Below, one piece after another: positions 18,294 through 27,414 of a DNA stretch of 64,000 nucleotides. Position numbers and translations under genes: made by a program. The stretch's first letter is position 1. The number at the start of each line of letters is the position of its first letter. The notes under the pieces are model-generated. The model saw only the letters and a list, made by a program, of their open reading frames with translations. It ran no database searches and was not told the DNA's origin. This DNA comes from UBA1672 sp050633505 (GTDB taxonomy: Bacteria > Pseudomonadota > Alphaproteobacteria > Micavibrionales > Micavibrionaceae), in NCBI GenBank assembly GCA_050633505.1, contig JBOEGQ010000005.1, positions 1-64,000 on the forward strand, written 5' to 3'.

Positions 18294-19196
18294 ATGAACA
18301 GGGATTTTTGTGGTAAATTGGGACTGGGGACGGTTCAATTCGGTTTGGACTACGGTATTTCCAATGCGAATGGTCAAACGTCTTTGACGGATGTGAAAGA
18401 GATTATAAATCTGGCGATAAATCATAATGTGACGATGATTGATACCGCGCACCTATATGGCAATAGTGAGGAAGTTCTTGGGCAGGCAATGCCTGAGAAT
18501 AGCAATTTGGATATTGTCACGAAAACAATTCCGATCAGGAAAGAAAGCCTGTCACCGGATGATATCGATATGGTTGAAGATGGTTTTAACCTGTCGATAG
18601 ATCGACTGAGAACGGGTAGTGTATATGGTTTGTTGCTACACCATGCCGATGATTTAAAAAGCCATCAAGGCGATTTGCTTTATAAACTTTTGATGAAATT
18701 ACGGGAAGTCCAAAGAGTAAAGAAAATAGGCGTGTCGATTTATGATGCAGAGCAAATTGATTTTGTGCTCGACCACTTTCCAATTGATCTTGTTCAAATT
18801 CCGATGAATATCTTTGATCAACGATTGCTTGACTCAGGCCATATTCAGAAACTGAAATCACATGGTGTTGAAATTCATGTGCGTTCTGCATTTTTACAAG
18901 GGCTGGTCTTTATGGATATGAAGGATTTGCCAAATACCTTGCAAGGATTTGCACCGTTCTTAGATCGATTTCATGGTTATGTCCGTGATATGAAGACCAC
19001 GGCGGCGGCGGCGGCCCTGTCATTCTTAATGCGGCAATCTGCAATAGATAAGGTGATTTGTGGGGTGAATTCCCCGAAGCAATTTAAAATGCTTATTCAA
19101 GATGTTTCTGCTTTGCCTGAGATTGATAACGAACTATTCTCTTCTCTGGCTGTTAATGATCCGGTTTTGGTTAATCCTGCGCATTGGGAGACATAA
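18294..19196 (+). CDS. Aldo/keto reductase
   Basis: A 300-aa TIM-barrel oxidoreductase that opens LGLGTVQFGLDYGI and has IDTAHLYGNSEEVLG, containing the catalytic Asp and Tyr of the AKR tetrad. KTIPIRKES supplies a candidate Lys region and LLLHHADDL the His strand. The group is NADPH-dependent and is common in nonulosonic acid and O-antigen loci, where a partner aminotransferase and aldolase-like enzymes modify side groups. It ends about 26 bp before the class III aminotransferase, which suggests that the two act together. Confidence 0.8.
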   Translation: MNRDFCGKLGLGTVQFGLDYGISNANGQTSLTDVKEIINLAINHNVTMIDTAHLYGNSEEVLGQAMPENSNLDIVTKTIPIRKESLSPDDIDMVEDGFNLSIDRLRTGSVYGLLLHHADDLKSHQGDLLYKLLMKLREVQRVKKIGVSIYDAEQIDFVLDHFPIDLVQIPMNIFDQRLLDSGHIQKLKSHGVEIHVRSAFLQGLVFMDMKDLPNTLQGFAPFLDRFHGYVRDMKTTAAAAALSFLMRQSAIDKVICGVNSPKQFKMLIQDVSALPEIDNELFSSLAVNDPVLVNPAHWET

Positions 19197-19222
19197 GGCC
19201 GGAAAACATAAGAAGATATTTT

Positions 19223-20524
19223 ATGACCCACAAATCCTATCAGAAATCAGAAGAATTATTAGAGCGCGCCGAAAAATCCATTCCTCTTGGCACGCAAACA
19301 TTCAGTAAAAGTAAAACGCAATTCCCGTATGGTATTTCCCCCTATTTTATTGATCGTGGAGAAGGCTCTCACGTATGGGATGTTGATGGGAATGAGTATA
19401 TTGATTGTATTAACGGTCTGGCGGCCATTACACTTGGCTATAATGATCCTGATGTAAATAAGGCTGTGAAAGAGCAGTTGGAAAAGGGAACAATTTTTTC
19501 GCTGGCGCATCCGATTGAAATGCAGGTGGCAGAGAAGATTATCGAAATGGTGCCGTGTGCGGAAAAGGTGCGTTTTGGTAAAAACGGATCAGATGCAACA
19601 TCAGGTGCTATCCGTCTGGCACGGGCATATACAGGCAAAGAGCACGTATTGGTTTGTGGTTACCACGGGTGGCAGGATTGGTATATCGGATCGACCCCGC
19701 GTCATATCGGTGTGCCTGAATGTACGCGTCAGCTCACCCATGCGTTTGAGTATAACAATCTTGATAGTTTGAAAGAAAAACTGGAAGAGCTTAAAGGGCA
19801 GGTTGCCGCCGTTATCTTAGAGCCAATGAACGTTAAGTTCCCGGATAAAGGGTTTCTGGAAGGTGTTAAAGATCTTACCCATCAACATGATGCACTATTA
19901 ATTTTTGATGAGGTTGTAACGGGATTCCGTAATGCCAATGGTGGGGCGCAGGAATATTTCGGTGTTGTGCCCGATCTTGCTTCATTGGGTAAGGGGCTTG
20001 CAAATGGTTATCCTTTATCTGCGGTCGTTGGACGTGCGGAGATTATGAATATGATGGAGGAGGTCTATTTTTCCTTCACATATGGTGGAGAAACGCTTTC
20101 CTTGGCGGCGGCTCTGGCATCTTTAACGAAATTGCAAACACATAATGTGATTGAAGAAGTCAGTAAAAAAGGCCAGCGTTTGAAGGATCAGGTGAACAAT
20201 CTTATACAGACGAATAATTTAGGGGATGTCTTATCGGTTTCCGGACATCCTGCGTGGTCGTTTTTGATTATCAAAGATCATGAAGAATATGATAATTTCA
20301 CAATCAGAACGTTCTTCATGCAGGAGATGATGGATAATGGTGTGCTTACCCTAGGTTCGCATCTTTTAAGTTATGCACATAGTGAGAAAGATATTGATGC
20401 CATTATCGCGTCATATCAATCATTCCTTGAGAAACTGGCATCAGGCCTTAAAGGCAAAACTTTGGATGATATGTTACGTTGTGAACCGTTAAGGCCTTTG
20501 TTCAAGGTTAGAAAAGATACATGA
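19223..20524 (+). CDS. Class III PLP aminotransferase / glutamate-1-semialdehyde aminomutase-like
   Basis: The 433-aa protein is a HemL-like class III aminotransferase: FGKNGSDATSGAIRLARAYTG (phosphate region), LIFDEVVTGFRNANGGAQ (Asp contacting the pyridine N) and SLGKGLANGYPLSAVVG (Schiff-base Lys). Its neighbours are sugar genes, so a role in modifying a sugar or amino-acid side group is more likely than haem synthesis. HemL copies next to pse/leg genes are a known association. I chose the ATG at 19223 over a TTG at 19184, which would overlap the previous gene. Its TGA overlaps the pseG ATG (ATGA). Confidence 0.8.
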   Translation: MTHKSYQKSEELLERAEKSIPLGTQTFSKSKTQFPYGISPYFIDRGEGSHVWDVDGNEYIDCINGLAAITLGYNDPDVNKAVKEQLEKGTIFSLAHPIEMQVAEKIIEMVPCAEKVRFGKNGSDATSGAIRLARAYTGKEHVLVCGYHGWQDWYIGSTPRHIGVPECTRQLTHAFEYNNLDSLKEKLEELKGQVAAVILEPMNVKFPDKGFLEGVKDLTHQHDALLIFDEVVTGFRNANGGAQEYFGVVPDLASLGKGLANGYPLSAVVGRAEIMNMMEEVYFSFTYGGETLSLAAALASLTKLQTHNVIEEVSKKGQRLKDQVNNLIQTNNLGDVLSVSGHPAWSFLIIKDHEEYDNFTIRTFFMQEMMDNGVLTLGSHLLSYAHSEKDIDAIIASYQSFLEKLASGLKGKTLDDMLRCEPLRPLFKVRKDT

Positions 20525-21588
20525 TCTATTTTCGTTGTGATGTTTCGGGAAAAGCCGGATGGGGACATTTTAAACGTTGTCTCGCATTGGCAGAGAGTTT
20601 CCGCGTTTTTACACAAGCGTGTTTTTTAATTCCTGAACCGGACGATCATATCAGGCAGCTGATCCAAAATGTCGGGGCGGCGCTTTGCCCCCTACCAAAG
20701 GGGATAAGCTATGCGCAAGAGCTGCCCCATTATCCTGATGGCGCGCAAAATATTATTGTTGATTTGGGACACAGGAAAAATCTGGATAATCCGCAGGATT
20801 TCCTTGAATATCTGCATGCATTAGACTGGCATGATTACAAAATTGTGATTATGGATGGTCTGGACGACGATTCATTCAGAGATGAAAGGGCGCCACAGGT
20901 AAAGGCCTATGTTCAACCCTATTGGGGTGTTTCTGAGAACGTCCCGCCAAGTGCAGAACATTGGTTGCATGGTGCGCAATATGTCCTGTTGGATAAAATT
21001 TATGAAGATGCTTACCGGAAAAGGACGGAAGATAAGATCCAAAACCTTTTGGTAACTTTCGGTGGCGCAGATCCGCAGGAAAATACGATTAGGGCGTTGA
21101 GCGGACTGTTAGATGAAAATGCAAATCCCGCTATTAAGGCGTTGGATATCACGGTGATTATCGGCCCGTCATTCGCAGAGACACATCTGCAAGGTATTGA
21201 AGGTTTGGCACAGAATAAATCAAATGTGCGCTTGGTCTATCGACCGGATAATCTTTTGGAATATTACCATTGGGCAGATCTTTGTCTTGGTGGGTCGAGC
21301 ACTTCACGATACGAAGCCGTTGCCTGTGGTGTACCGATGATCTTTACGGCCATTTACCCGGAGCATAAAAAGCTTAGTCAGAGTTTCTGTGCGTATGGCA
21401 CGGCGCAATATATTGGGTATTATGAGGATATAAAATCGGCAGGGTGGCATGATGCTGTCTTTTCATTGCATCAGACTCTCAAGGCCTATATAAACATGGT
21501 AAATGCAATCGAGAAAATGCAGCAATCTGAGTTCGGTACTGAGCATTTGGTAAAAGCACTTCTGAAAATTTTTGAGCTATCACAATGA
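20521..21588 (+). CDS. pseG: UDP-2,4-diacetamido-2,4,6-trideoxy-beta-L-altropyranose hydrolase (PseG)
   Basis: A 355-aa GT-B-fold nucleotide-sugar hydrolase. The N-terminal glycine-rich signature FRCDVSGKAGWGHFKRCLALAE corresponds to RxDxxxxxGxGHxxRxL of PseG. The C-terminal nucleotide-binding domain contains NLLVTFGGADPQENT and DLCLGGSSTSRYEAVACGVP. It releases UDP from the diacetamido sugar before condensation with PEP. It overlaps both neighbours by 4 bp (ATGA), so pseG and pseI are likely translationally coupled. Confidence 0.9.
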   Translation: MIYFRCDVSGKAGWGHFKRCLALAESFRVFTQACFLIPEPDDHIRQLIQNVGAALCPLPKGISYAQELPHYPDGAQNIIVDLGHRKNLDNPQDFLEYLHALDWHDYKIVIMDGLDDDSFRDERAPQVKAYVQPYWGVSENVPPSAEHWLHGAQYVLLDKIYEDAYRKRTEDKIQNLLVTFGGADPQENTIRALSGLLDENANPAIKALDITVIIGPSFAETHLQGIEGLAQNKSNVRLVYRPDNLLEYYHWADLCLGGSSTSRYEAVACGVPMIFTAIYPEHKKLSQSFCAYGTAQYIGYYEDIKSAGWHDAVFSLHQTLKAYINMVNAIEKMQQSEFGTEHLVKALLKIFELSQ

Positions 21589-22652
21589 AAAATATTGAAA
21601 TCGACCAAAGGAAAATAGGAGCAGATTATCCGCCCTATATCATCGCCGAGCTTTCCGGTAATCATAATGGTGATATTGAACGGGCGAAAACGCTTATCCG
21701 TATTGCGGGAGAGGCCGGTGCAGATGCGGTGAAGCTTCAGACATATACGGCAGATTCTCTGACGATCGATACGCAAAAAGATGAATTCGTTTTAAAAGAC
21801 GGTACGTGGGCAGGCCGTAATTTGTATGAGCTATACGAAGAGGCGCATACACCGTGGGACTGGTTTCCTGAATTATTCGAATATGCACGTGATCTGGATA
21901 TTACAATTTTTAGTTCACCGTTTGATATCAAGGCGGTTGATTTTTTGGAAGATCTGGACGCCCCCGCATATAAAATTGCGTCAAATGAGTTAACAGATTG
22001 GCCCTTGATTGAGGCCGTTGTGAAAACGGGAAAGCCGTTTATCATGTCTACCGGTGTTGCAACGCAAGATCAGCTTTCTCGCACAATTGACTTCATTACG
22101 GCGCTTGGTGGGGAAGACAGGCTGGCGGTTTTGCATTGTGTAAGTGCATATCCCGCCCCCGCGCAAGATAGCCATTTAAGAACAATGATTGATATCCGTG
22201 ATAAATTTGGTGTATTGCACGGATTATCGGATCATACATTGGGAACGGCGACATCGGTTGCTGCGGTGGCGTTGGGTGCGTGCATTATTGAAAAGCATTA
22301 TACATTGGATCGCAATGATGGCGGGCCGGATTCGTCCTTTTCTCTGGAACCTGATGAATTAAAAACGCTATGTTCTGATACAAAGCATGCATGGGAAAGT
22401 CTGGGCGGTGTTGTTTATGGCGGGACAACGGATCTGGCAAGTAAGGGGATCTTTACAAGGCAGTTATGGTCCATACAAGATATCGCAGAAGGCGAGAAGC
22501 TAAGCTGGGATAATGTGAAAAGTATTAGGGCACCGTCCGATGCAGGCGGTATTACACCGATGGAATATCAATCTGTTATCGGCAGTGCTGCGAAAGGCCC
22601 GATTGCAAAGCATTCCCCTGTTACATCTGAAATTATTACATGTAAGTCTTAA
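21585..22652 (+). CDS. pseI: Pseudaminic acid synthase (PseI)
   Basis: A 355-aa NeuB-family enzyme. A TIM-barrel domain opens YIIAELSGNHNGDIERA (family signature AELSxNHxG), with AVKLQTYTADSLT, ISSPFD-like FSSPFDIKAVDFLE, KIASNELTDWPLI and LSDHTLG. A C-terminal SAF (antifreeze-like) domain runs from about residue 290. It condenses the 6-deoxy-diacetamido altrose with PEP to give pseudaminic acid. Order pseG-pseI and the 4-bp overlap are classical. PseI rather than NeuB or LegI is inferred from the PseB/PseC/PseG company. Confidence 0.92.
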   Translation: MKNIEIDQRKIGADYPPYIIAELSGNHNGDIERAKTLIRIAGEAGADAVKLQTYTADSLTIDTQKDEFVLKDGTWAGRNLYELYEEAHTPWDWFPELFEYARDLDITIFSSPFDIKAVDFLEDLDAPAYKIASNELTDWPLIEAVVKTGKPFIMSTGVATQDQLSRTIDFITALGGEDRLAVLHCVSAYPAPAQDSHLRTMIDIRDKFGVLHGLSDHTLGTATSVAAVALGACIIEKHYTLDRNDGGPDSSFSLEPDELKTLCSDTKHAWESLGGVVYGGTTDLASKGIFTRQLWSIQDIAEGEKLSWDNVKSIRAPSDAGGITPMEYQSVIGSAAKGPIAKHSPVTSEIITCKS

Positions 22653-22655
22653 ACC

Positions 22656-23342
22656 ATGACAAAACCTCTTATCATTTTCGGAACAGCCGAGATTGCATCA
22701 CTTGCGAAGTTCTATTTTACACATGACAGTGATTATGAGGTCGCGGCATTCACAGTAGATGATGAATATGTTGAGGCGGATTCCTTTGAAGGATTGCCCG
22801 TTATTCCGTTCAGTGAGGCACGCCAGAAATACGCACCTGATGAATATGACATGCATGTTGCCTTATCTTATATGAAGCTGAATCAGCTTCGTGAGGCGAA
22901 GTATAATCAGGTGAAAGAGGCTGGCTATACATTGGCGAATTATATTTCATCTAAGGCGAGCGTATGGCCGGATCTGAAAACAGGTGATAATTGCTTTATT
23001 TTGGAAGATCAAACGATCCAGCCAACGGTCGTAATCGGTAATAATGTCATGTTATGGTCGGGTAATCATATCGGGCACGGCTCTGTCATTGGTGATCATA
23101 CCTATTTTGCATCACATGTTGTGGTATCGGGGCATTGCCAAATCGGGAAAAGATGTTTCTTTGGTGTGAATGCAACGTTGCGGGATTTCTTGAAAATTGG
23201 TGATGATGTTTTTGTGGCGATGGATGCATCCGTTACGAAGGACTTAAAAGACGGCAGTGTGGTTTTGGGAAGCTCTGTCACTATTCTCGAGGCGGATGAT
23301 CGTAAGGCCCGCGCGATTAAAAAATCATATTTCAAACTATAA
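22656..23342 (+). CDS. NeuD/PglD-like sugar O/N-acetyltransferase
   Basis: The 228-aa protein has an N-terminal Rossmann-like PglD_N domain (LIIFGTAEIASLAKFYF) and a C-terminal left-handed beta-helix made of hexapeptide repeats (VVIGNNVMLWSGNHIGHGSVIGDHTYFASHVVVSGHCQIG), with catalytic His candidates in GNHIGHG. Such enzymes acetylate nucleotide-activated amino sugars (PglD) or sialic acid (NeuD). It is therefore a second candidate for the missing PseH acetylation step, or it may O-acetylate the finished sugar. It lies 3 bp after pseI. Confidence 0.82.
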   Translation: MTKPLIIFGTAEIASLAKFYFTHDSDYEVAAFTVDDEYVEADSFEGLPVIPFSEARQKYAPDEYDMHVALSYMKLNQLREAKYNQVKEAGYTLANYISSKASVWPDLKTGDNCFILEDQTIQPTVVIGNNVMLWSGNHIGHGSVIGDHTYFASHVVVSGHCQIGKRCFFGVNATLRDFLKIGDDVFVAMDASVTKDLKDGSVVLGSSVTILEADDRKARAIKKSYFKL

Positions 23343-23354
23343 AGGTTATATTCC

Positions 23355-24263
23355 ATGCATTTTCCGAAAATAGAATGGCAGAAAAAAGGGCTGGTGATTA
23401 AGCCTGACCCTGACATTTGGTGGATGCGCACACATGCGATGTTACCAACGCCCTTCCATTTGGAAGGCAGTCTTTATCGCATTTACTTTGCCGGTCGTAA
23501 CGATGAAAACCAGTCTCATATCGGGTATGCGGTCATTGATATGAATGATCCTGAAACGGTTATTGAATATGCGACAGATGCGGTTTTAACGCCGGGGCGG
23601 CTTGGTACTTTTGATGATAATGGTGTTTTGTCATCCTGTTTATTGCCATTAGAAGATGAGCTTTTGATGTATATTATCGGGTTTAAGCCGGGCGGTACAA
23701 CACGTATGGATCTGTTTGGTGGTTTGGCGATCAGTCAGGATAACGGGCAGAATTTTAAACGGTGGTCAGAGGCGCCGATTATCGGATCGAACCGTGTAAA
23801 TCCTTTCATCAATACTGCGCCATGGGTTTTAAAAGATGATGATGGGTTTAAAATGTATTACGTCTCAGGGGTTGAGTGGGTACATGCGGATTTGCCGCGT
23901 TATAATATTCAAATTGCAACCTCTCATGATGGTAAGGAATGGCAACGGGATGGTCGTGTCGCCATCGATTTTGCCGTTGGTGAAAATGCTTTGGCGCGTC
24001 CGTATGTTGTAAAAGAGGATGGGATATACCGTATGTGGTTTTCATCCAAGGGAGAATTTTATCTTCCGCGCTATGCTGAGTCTAAAGATGGTTTGCATTG
24101 GACGCGTTATGATGATGCGGTGGATTTAAGACCAACACCCGGTGGGCCGGATGAAGAAATGATTTGCTATCCGGTTGTGATTAAGCATAAAGGCCAACAT
24201 ATCATGTTTTATAATGGTAACGGGTATGGGCAAAATGGCATTTGTCTTGCCGTTGAGGCATAG
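23355..24263 (+). CDS. Glycoside-hydrolase-like five-bladed propeller protein (GH43/GH130-like)
   Basis: The 302-aa soluble protein has repeated beta-propeller blades seen in GH32/43/130 enzymes: FYFAGRND-like YRIYFAGRNDENQSHIGYA, LFGGLAISQDNGQNFKRW, FKMYYVSGVEW, IQIATSHDGKEWQRDG and YAESKDGLHWTRYD. The acidic triad cannot be assigned reliably. Proteins of this type recur in O-antigen and flagellin glycan loci without proven activity and may bind or trim a sugar nucleotide. It has no signal peptide, so a secreted hydrolase role is unlikely. It is co-directional, 12 bp after the acetyltransferase. Confidence 0.6.
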   Translation: MHFPKIEWQKKGLVIKPDPDIWWMRTHAMLPTPFHLEGSLYRIYFAGRNDENQSHIGYAVIDMNDPETVIEYATDAVLTPGRLGTFDDNGVLSSCLLPLEDELLMYIIGFKPGGTTRMDLFGGLAISQDNGQNFKRWSEAPIIGSNRVNPFINTAPWVLKDDDGFKMYYVSGVEWVHADLPRYNIQIATSHDGKEWQRDGRVAIDFAVGENALARPYVVKEDGIYRMWFSSKGEFYLPRYAESKDGLHWTRYDDAVDLRPTPGGPDEEMICYPVVIKHKGQHIMFYNGNGYGQNGICLAVEA

Positions 24264-24284
24264 ATTCCAAGAGGTATTCTGAAC

Positions 24285-24986
24285 ATGAAATCAATCGCGA
24301 TAATGCAGCCGACCTTTTTGCCCTGGATTGGTTATTTCTCTTTGATTGATCGCGTTGATGAATATGTGTTTCTTGATCATGTTCAATTTGATAAACGCAG
24401 TTGGCAACAACGTAATCGGATTAAAACACCACAAGGGTCTATGTGGCTTAGTGCTTCTGTTATAACGAAGGGGCGTTCTGATCAGGCTTTAAAGGATGTT
24501 GAATTGCTCTATGAAGGGAATAAAAACCCCTTTGATAAGATCAAAAATTCAATTGATCATAATTATAAGAAATCCAAATATTACAATGAATATGCCGCAG
24601 ATTTATATGCGTTCTTTGATGAAAAGCCGCAATATATCTCTGACCTTAATCAGAATATCATCAAATGGGCGTGTAATATTCTGGATATTCAAACACCTTT
24701 TATAAAATCATCTGAATTGTTTGTTGAAGGGGATAAGGATATTTTATTGGCAAATATCTGTAAAGACAGGGGGGCAACTCATTACATCTCTCCCCCCGGA
24801 TCAAAGGCATATCTGGATGATTCTGATACCTTTGAGACAGCGAAGATCCATCTGTCCTATCACGATTATAATCACCCGACCTATACGCAACTCTGTGGTG
24901 ACTTTGAGCCTTATATGTGCATACTTGATCTTCTGTTTAATGAAGGATCAAACAGTGCAAACATCATAAAAACGGGGCTGTCTTAA
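24285..24986 (+). CDS. WbqC-like family protein
   Basis: A 233-aa protein with the clear WbqC signature IAIMQPTFLPWIGYFSLIDR at its N-terminus, then VFLDHVQFDKRSWQQRNRIKT, and the C-terminal CDLLFNEG-type ending (CILDLLFNEGSN). WbqC proteins are found in O-antigen and nonulosonate loci and are thought to act in amino-sugar modification; the reaction is not established as far as I know. It is placed between the propeller protein and the CMP-sugar synthetase and is likely in the same operon. Confidence 0.85.
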   Translation: MKSIAIMQPTFLPWIGYFSLIDRVDEYVFLDHVQFDKRSWQQRNRIKTPQGSMWLSASVITKGRSDQALKDVELLYEGNKNPFDKIKNSIDHNYKKSKYYNEYAADLYAFFDEKPQYISDLNQNIIKWACNILDIQTPFIKSSELFVEGDKDILLANICKDRGATHYISPPGSKAYLDDSDTFETAKIHLSYHDYNHPTYTQLCGDFEPYMCILDLLFNEGSNSANIIKTGLS

Positions 24987-24989
24987 GAC

Positions 24990-25703
24990 ATGAAACGACT
25001 TGCTGTGATACCGGCCCGTGGTGGGTCGAAACGAATTCCTGATAAGAATATCAAAGACTTTTGCGGTGTGCCGATGATTGCGCATTCCATTCAAATTGCG
25101 CAAAATGCCGACCTTTTTGATATGGTTCATGTTTCAACAGATAGTCAGAGAATCTCTGACGTTGCCGTTCAATATAATTGCGCGCCCGACTTTCCAAGAC
25201 CGGATGAGCTTGCAAATGACCATGCCACGATGATGGAGGCGTTGAAATATGTGGTTGAGGAATATGAGGCCAGAGGCACCGTATTTGACACGGTGGTTTT
25301 GCTCTATACAACCAGTCCTCTGACAGATCCTGAAGATTTGCAAAAGGCTTGTGCGGTTTTTGAGAAAAGCGATAGACAAAAAGCCGTTCTGGCGGTTACA
25401 CCTTTTCCCGCGCCTATTGAACATGCATTTCGTATCAATCAAGACGGCGACCTTGTGCCGGATGATAAAGATGCCTTGGCCATGAGGACGCAAGATTTAA
25501 AACATGCATATTATGATGCGGGCATGTTTGCTATTTATTCTGCTGACTATATTAAGAATAGCCACCAAGCAGGTGACTTTATGGCTTTTAAGGGGTATGA
25601 AGTTGCACCTTATCGGGTTACGGATATTGATTGGCCCGAAGATTGGGATCGGGCAGAAGCCTTATACAAGGCTGTTGCAACATTAACTTCGGATACGGAA
25701 TAA
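24990..25703 (+). CDS. pseF: Pseudaminate cytidylyltransferase (PseF)
   Basis: The 237-aa protein starts with the CMP-sialate synthetase nucleotide-binding motif VIPARGGSKRIPDKNIKDF. It has the typical substrate region (VHVSTDSQRISDVA, LLYTTSPLTDPEDL) and the C-terminal DIDWPEDWDRAEALY with the metal-binding acid residues. It activates pseudaminic acid with CTP to CMP-Pse, the donor for glycosyltransferases. This completes the PseB-C-(H)-G-I-F route in one cluster. The 3-bp gap to the WbqC gene implies co-transcription. Confidence 0.92.
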   Translation: MKRLAVIPARGGSKRIPDKNIKDFCGVPMIAHSIQIAQNADLFDMVHVSTDSQRISDVAVQYNCAPDFPRPDELANDHATMMEALKYVVEEYEARGTVFDTVVLLYTTSPLTDPEDLQKACAVFEKSDRQKAVLAVTPFPAPIEHAFRINQDGDLVPDDKDALAMRTQDLKHAYYDAGMFAIYSADYIKNSHQAGDFMAFKGYEVAPYRVTDIDWPEDWDRAEALYKAVATLTSDTE

Positions 25704-25705
25704 GC

Positions 25706-27409
25706 ATGGTCGACGATAAAAGAAGAAAAACGCCAGAGCTTCTCTTATATTTTATAAAGATCTATCCCTTTAGATTCTTACTGGCTTTATGCGCCCTGAT
25801 TGTGGCCGGGTTTATTGAAATTATCGGGATCGGCGCTTTATTGCCGTTACTCAATCTGGTTTTAGAGATCGATGCAACGGATGAGCCAAACGCCTTGGGG
25901 CAGGTGGTTAATGCGGTTTTTGATGTGCTGGGTATGAAGCCTAGTTTTGAAAATATCTTGCTCATAATTGTGTTCACGGTTGCGTTAAAGTCGTTTATTA
26001 TTTTCCAGGCTTTGAAGGCTGTGTCTTATATTGCTGTTGATATTACATATGATTTACGTCTGAAATTGATACAGTCTTGGCTATTTGCAAAATGGAATTA
26101 TTACAGCACGTTAAATGTCGGTCATTCGGCAAATTCTATTGCAACTGAGGCGGATACCGCCGGTCAATTTTGTATGATTACGGGCAAGACCATTGCTGCT
26201 GCTGTTCAGGTTTGTGTATATACCTTCATTGCATTTACAATTGATTGGAGAGTAAGCCTCGCTGCAATTGTTATGGGGGGAGCTGCCGCTTTCATTCTGA
26301 AATTTCTTGTCCGTATGGCACGAGATTCCGGCCACAGTATGGCAGGTGCGTTGAACAGGCTTTTGGCGCGGTTAAATGAGGCCTTATCAGGTGCGAAGCC
26401 GATTAAGGCGATGGGAGAAGAAGACAGGTATATCAAAATTCTTCAGAGCGATACGATGGAGCTACAAAGTGCCCGTAAGAAGTTCGCGGTTGCATCGTTA
26501 TTGTTAAAAATGATGCATGAGCCATTGCTCATCTTCTTTATGGCTGTTGGTCTATTATGGGCGTATAAGTTTGCAAGTTATCCAATGAGCGAATTATTCA
26601 TGATGGCTTTTCTGTTTAACAGGCTTTTAAGTCAGGTAAACCTCGTTCAGGGATTTTATCAAAAGACGGCTGCTTTTGAAGGTGCGGTAACAGGTATTCT
26701 TGAGAAAATAGAAGCTGCATCTGCGTATCAAGAGGCCAATCAGGGGCAGGATACGCCAACACTGGCAACAGAAATAAAGGTTGAGGATTTGGAATTATCT
26801 TATGAAGATAATGTTGTCCTTCAGGAATTTAATCATGTGATACCGGCATGTAAAATGACGGTTATTTTTGGCCCGTCCGGTTCGGGGAAAAGCAGTCTTT
26901 TGGATGCGATACTAGGTTTGGCCTCTTACCGAAAGGGCGATATCTATATTGACCAAGTGTCTTTAAAAGATGTGGATATTCAAAGTTGGCGTCAGATGAT
27001 TGGTTATGTGCCGCAGGAGACATTTTTATTCCATGATACGATTATGCGAAATGTCACATTGGGTGATGAGAGATACTCAGAAGAGGATGTTGTTGACGCA
27101 CTAAGTTCCGCGAATGCATGGGAATTTGTAAAGCAGATAGAGGGACAAGTTCACCATATCGTTGGAGAGCGCGGTGGAAAGCTTTCCGGTGGCCAGAGGC
27201 AGCGCATCGCATTGGCACGGGCAATAATCAGAAAGCCAAAATTCCTTATCTTGGATGAGGCAACCAGTGGTCTTGATAAGGAAAGTGAAACAACAATTCT
27301 GAAAACATTAAAAGATATGCTACCTGATGTGACAATTTTGATGATTTCACATGATCCGAAGATTTTGGATATCGCGGATCATGTTATCAAAATGGAAAAG
27401 GGGGAATAA
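25706..27409 (+). CDS. ABC exporter (fused permease-ATPase), PglK/MsbA type
   Basis: The 567-aa half-transporter has six membrane segments in the first about 330 residues (FLLALCALIVAGFIEIIGIGALLPLL opens TM1) followed by an ATPase: Walker A GPSGSGKSS, Q-loop YVPQETF, signature LSGGQRQRIALARA, Walker B FLILDEATSGLD and the switch His in MISHDP. PglK-like flippases move lipid-linked oligosaccharides across the inner membrane, which fits the glycan cluster, though a surface-sugar or lipid substrate is inferred. The start is the ATG at 25706; a longer frame opening at 25631 overlaps pseF by about 70 bp and lacks support. Confidence 0.85.
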   Translation: MVDDKRRKTPELLLYFIKIYPFRFLLALCALIVAGFIEIIGIGALLPLLNLVLEIDATDEPNALGQVVNAVFDVLGMKPSFENILLIIVFTVALKSFIIFQALKAVSYIAVDITYDLRLKLIQSWLFAKWNYYSTLNVGHSANSIATEADTAGQFCMITGKTIAAAVQVCVYTFIAFTIDWRVSLAAIVMGGAAAFILKFLVRMARDSGHSMAGALNRLLARLNEALSGAKPIKAMGEEDRYIKILQSDTMELQSARKKFAVASLLLKMMHEPLLIFFMAVGLLWAYKFASYPMSELFMMAFLFNRLLSQVNLVQGFYQKTAAFEGAVTGILEKIEAASAYQEANQGQDTPTLATEIKVEDLELSYEDNVVLQEFNHVIPACKMTVIFGPSGSGKSSLLDAILGLASYRKGDIYIDQVSLKDVDIQSWRQMIGYVPQETFLFHDTIMRNVTLGDERYSEEDVVDALSSANAWEFVKQIEGQVHHIVGERGGKLSGGQRQRIALARAIIRKPKFLILDEATSGLDKESETTILKTLKDMLPDVTILMISHDPKILDIADHVIKMEKGE

Positions 27410-27414
27410 GGCCT

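Noticed and set aside
25631..25705. Upstream start of the ABC exporter
   Set aside because: It overlaps pseF by about 70 bp; the ATG at 25706 directly follows the pseF stop.
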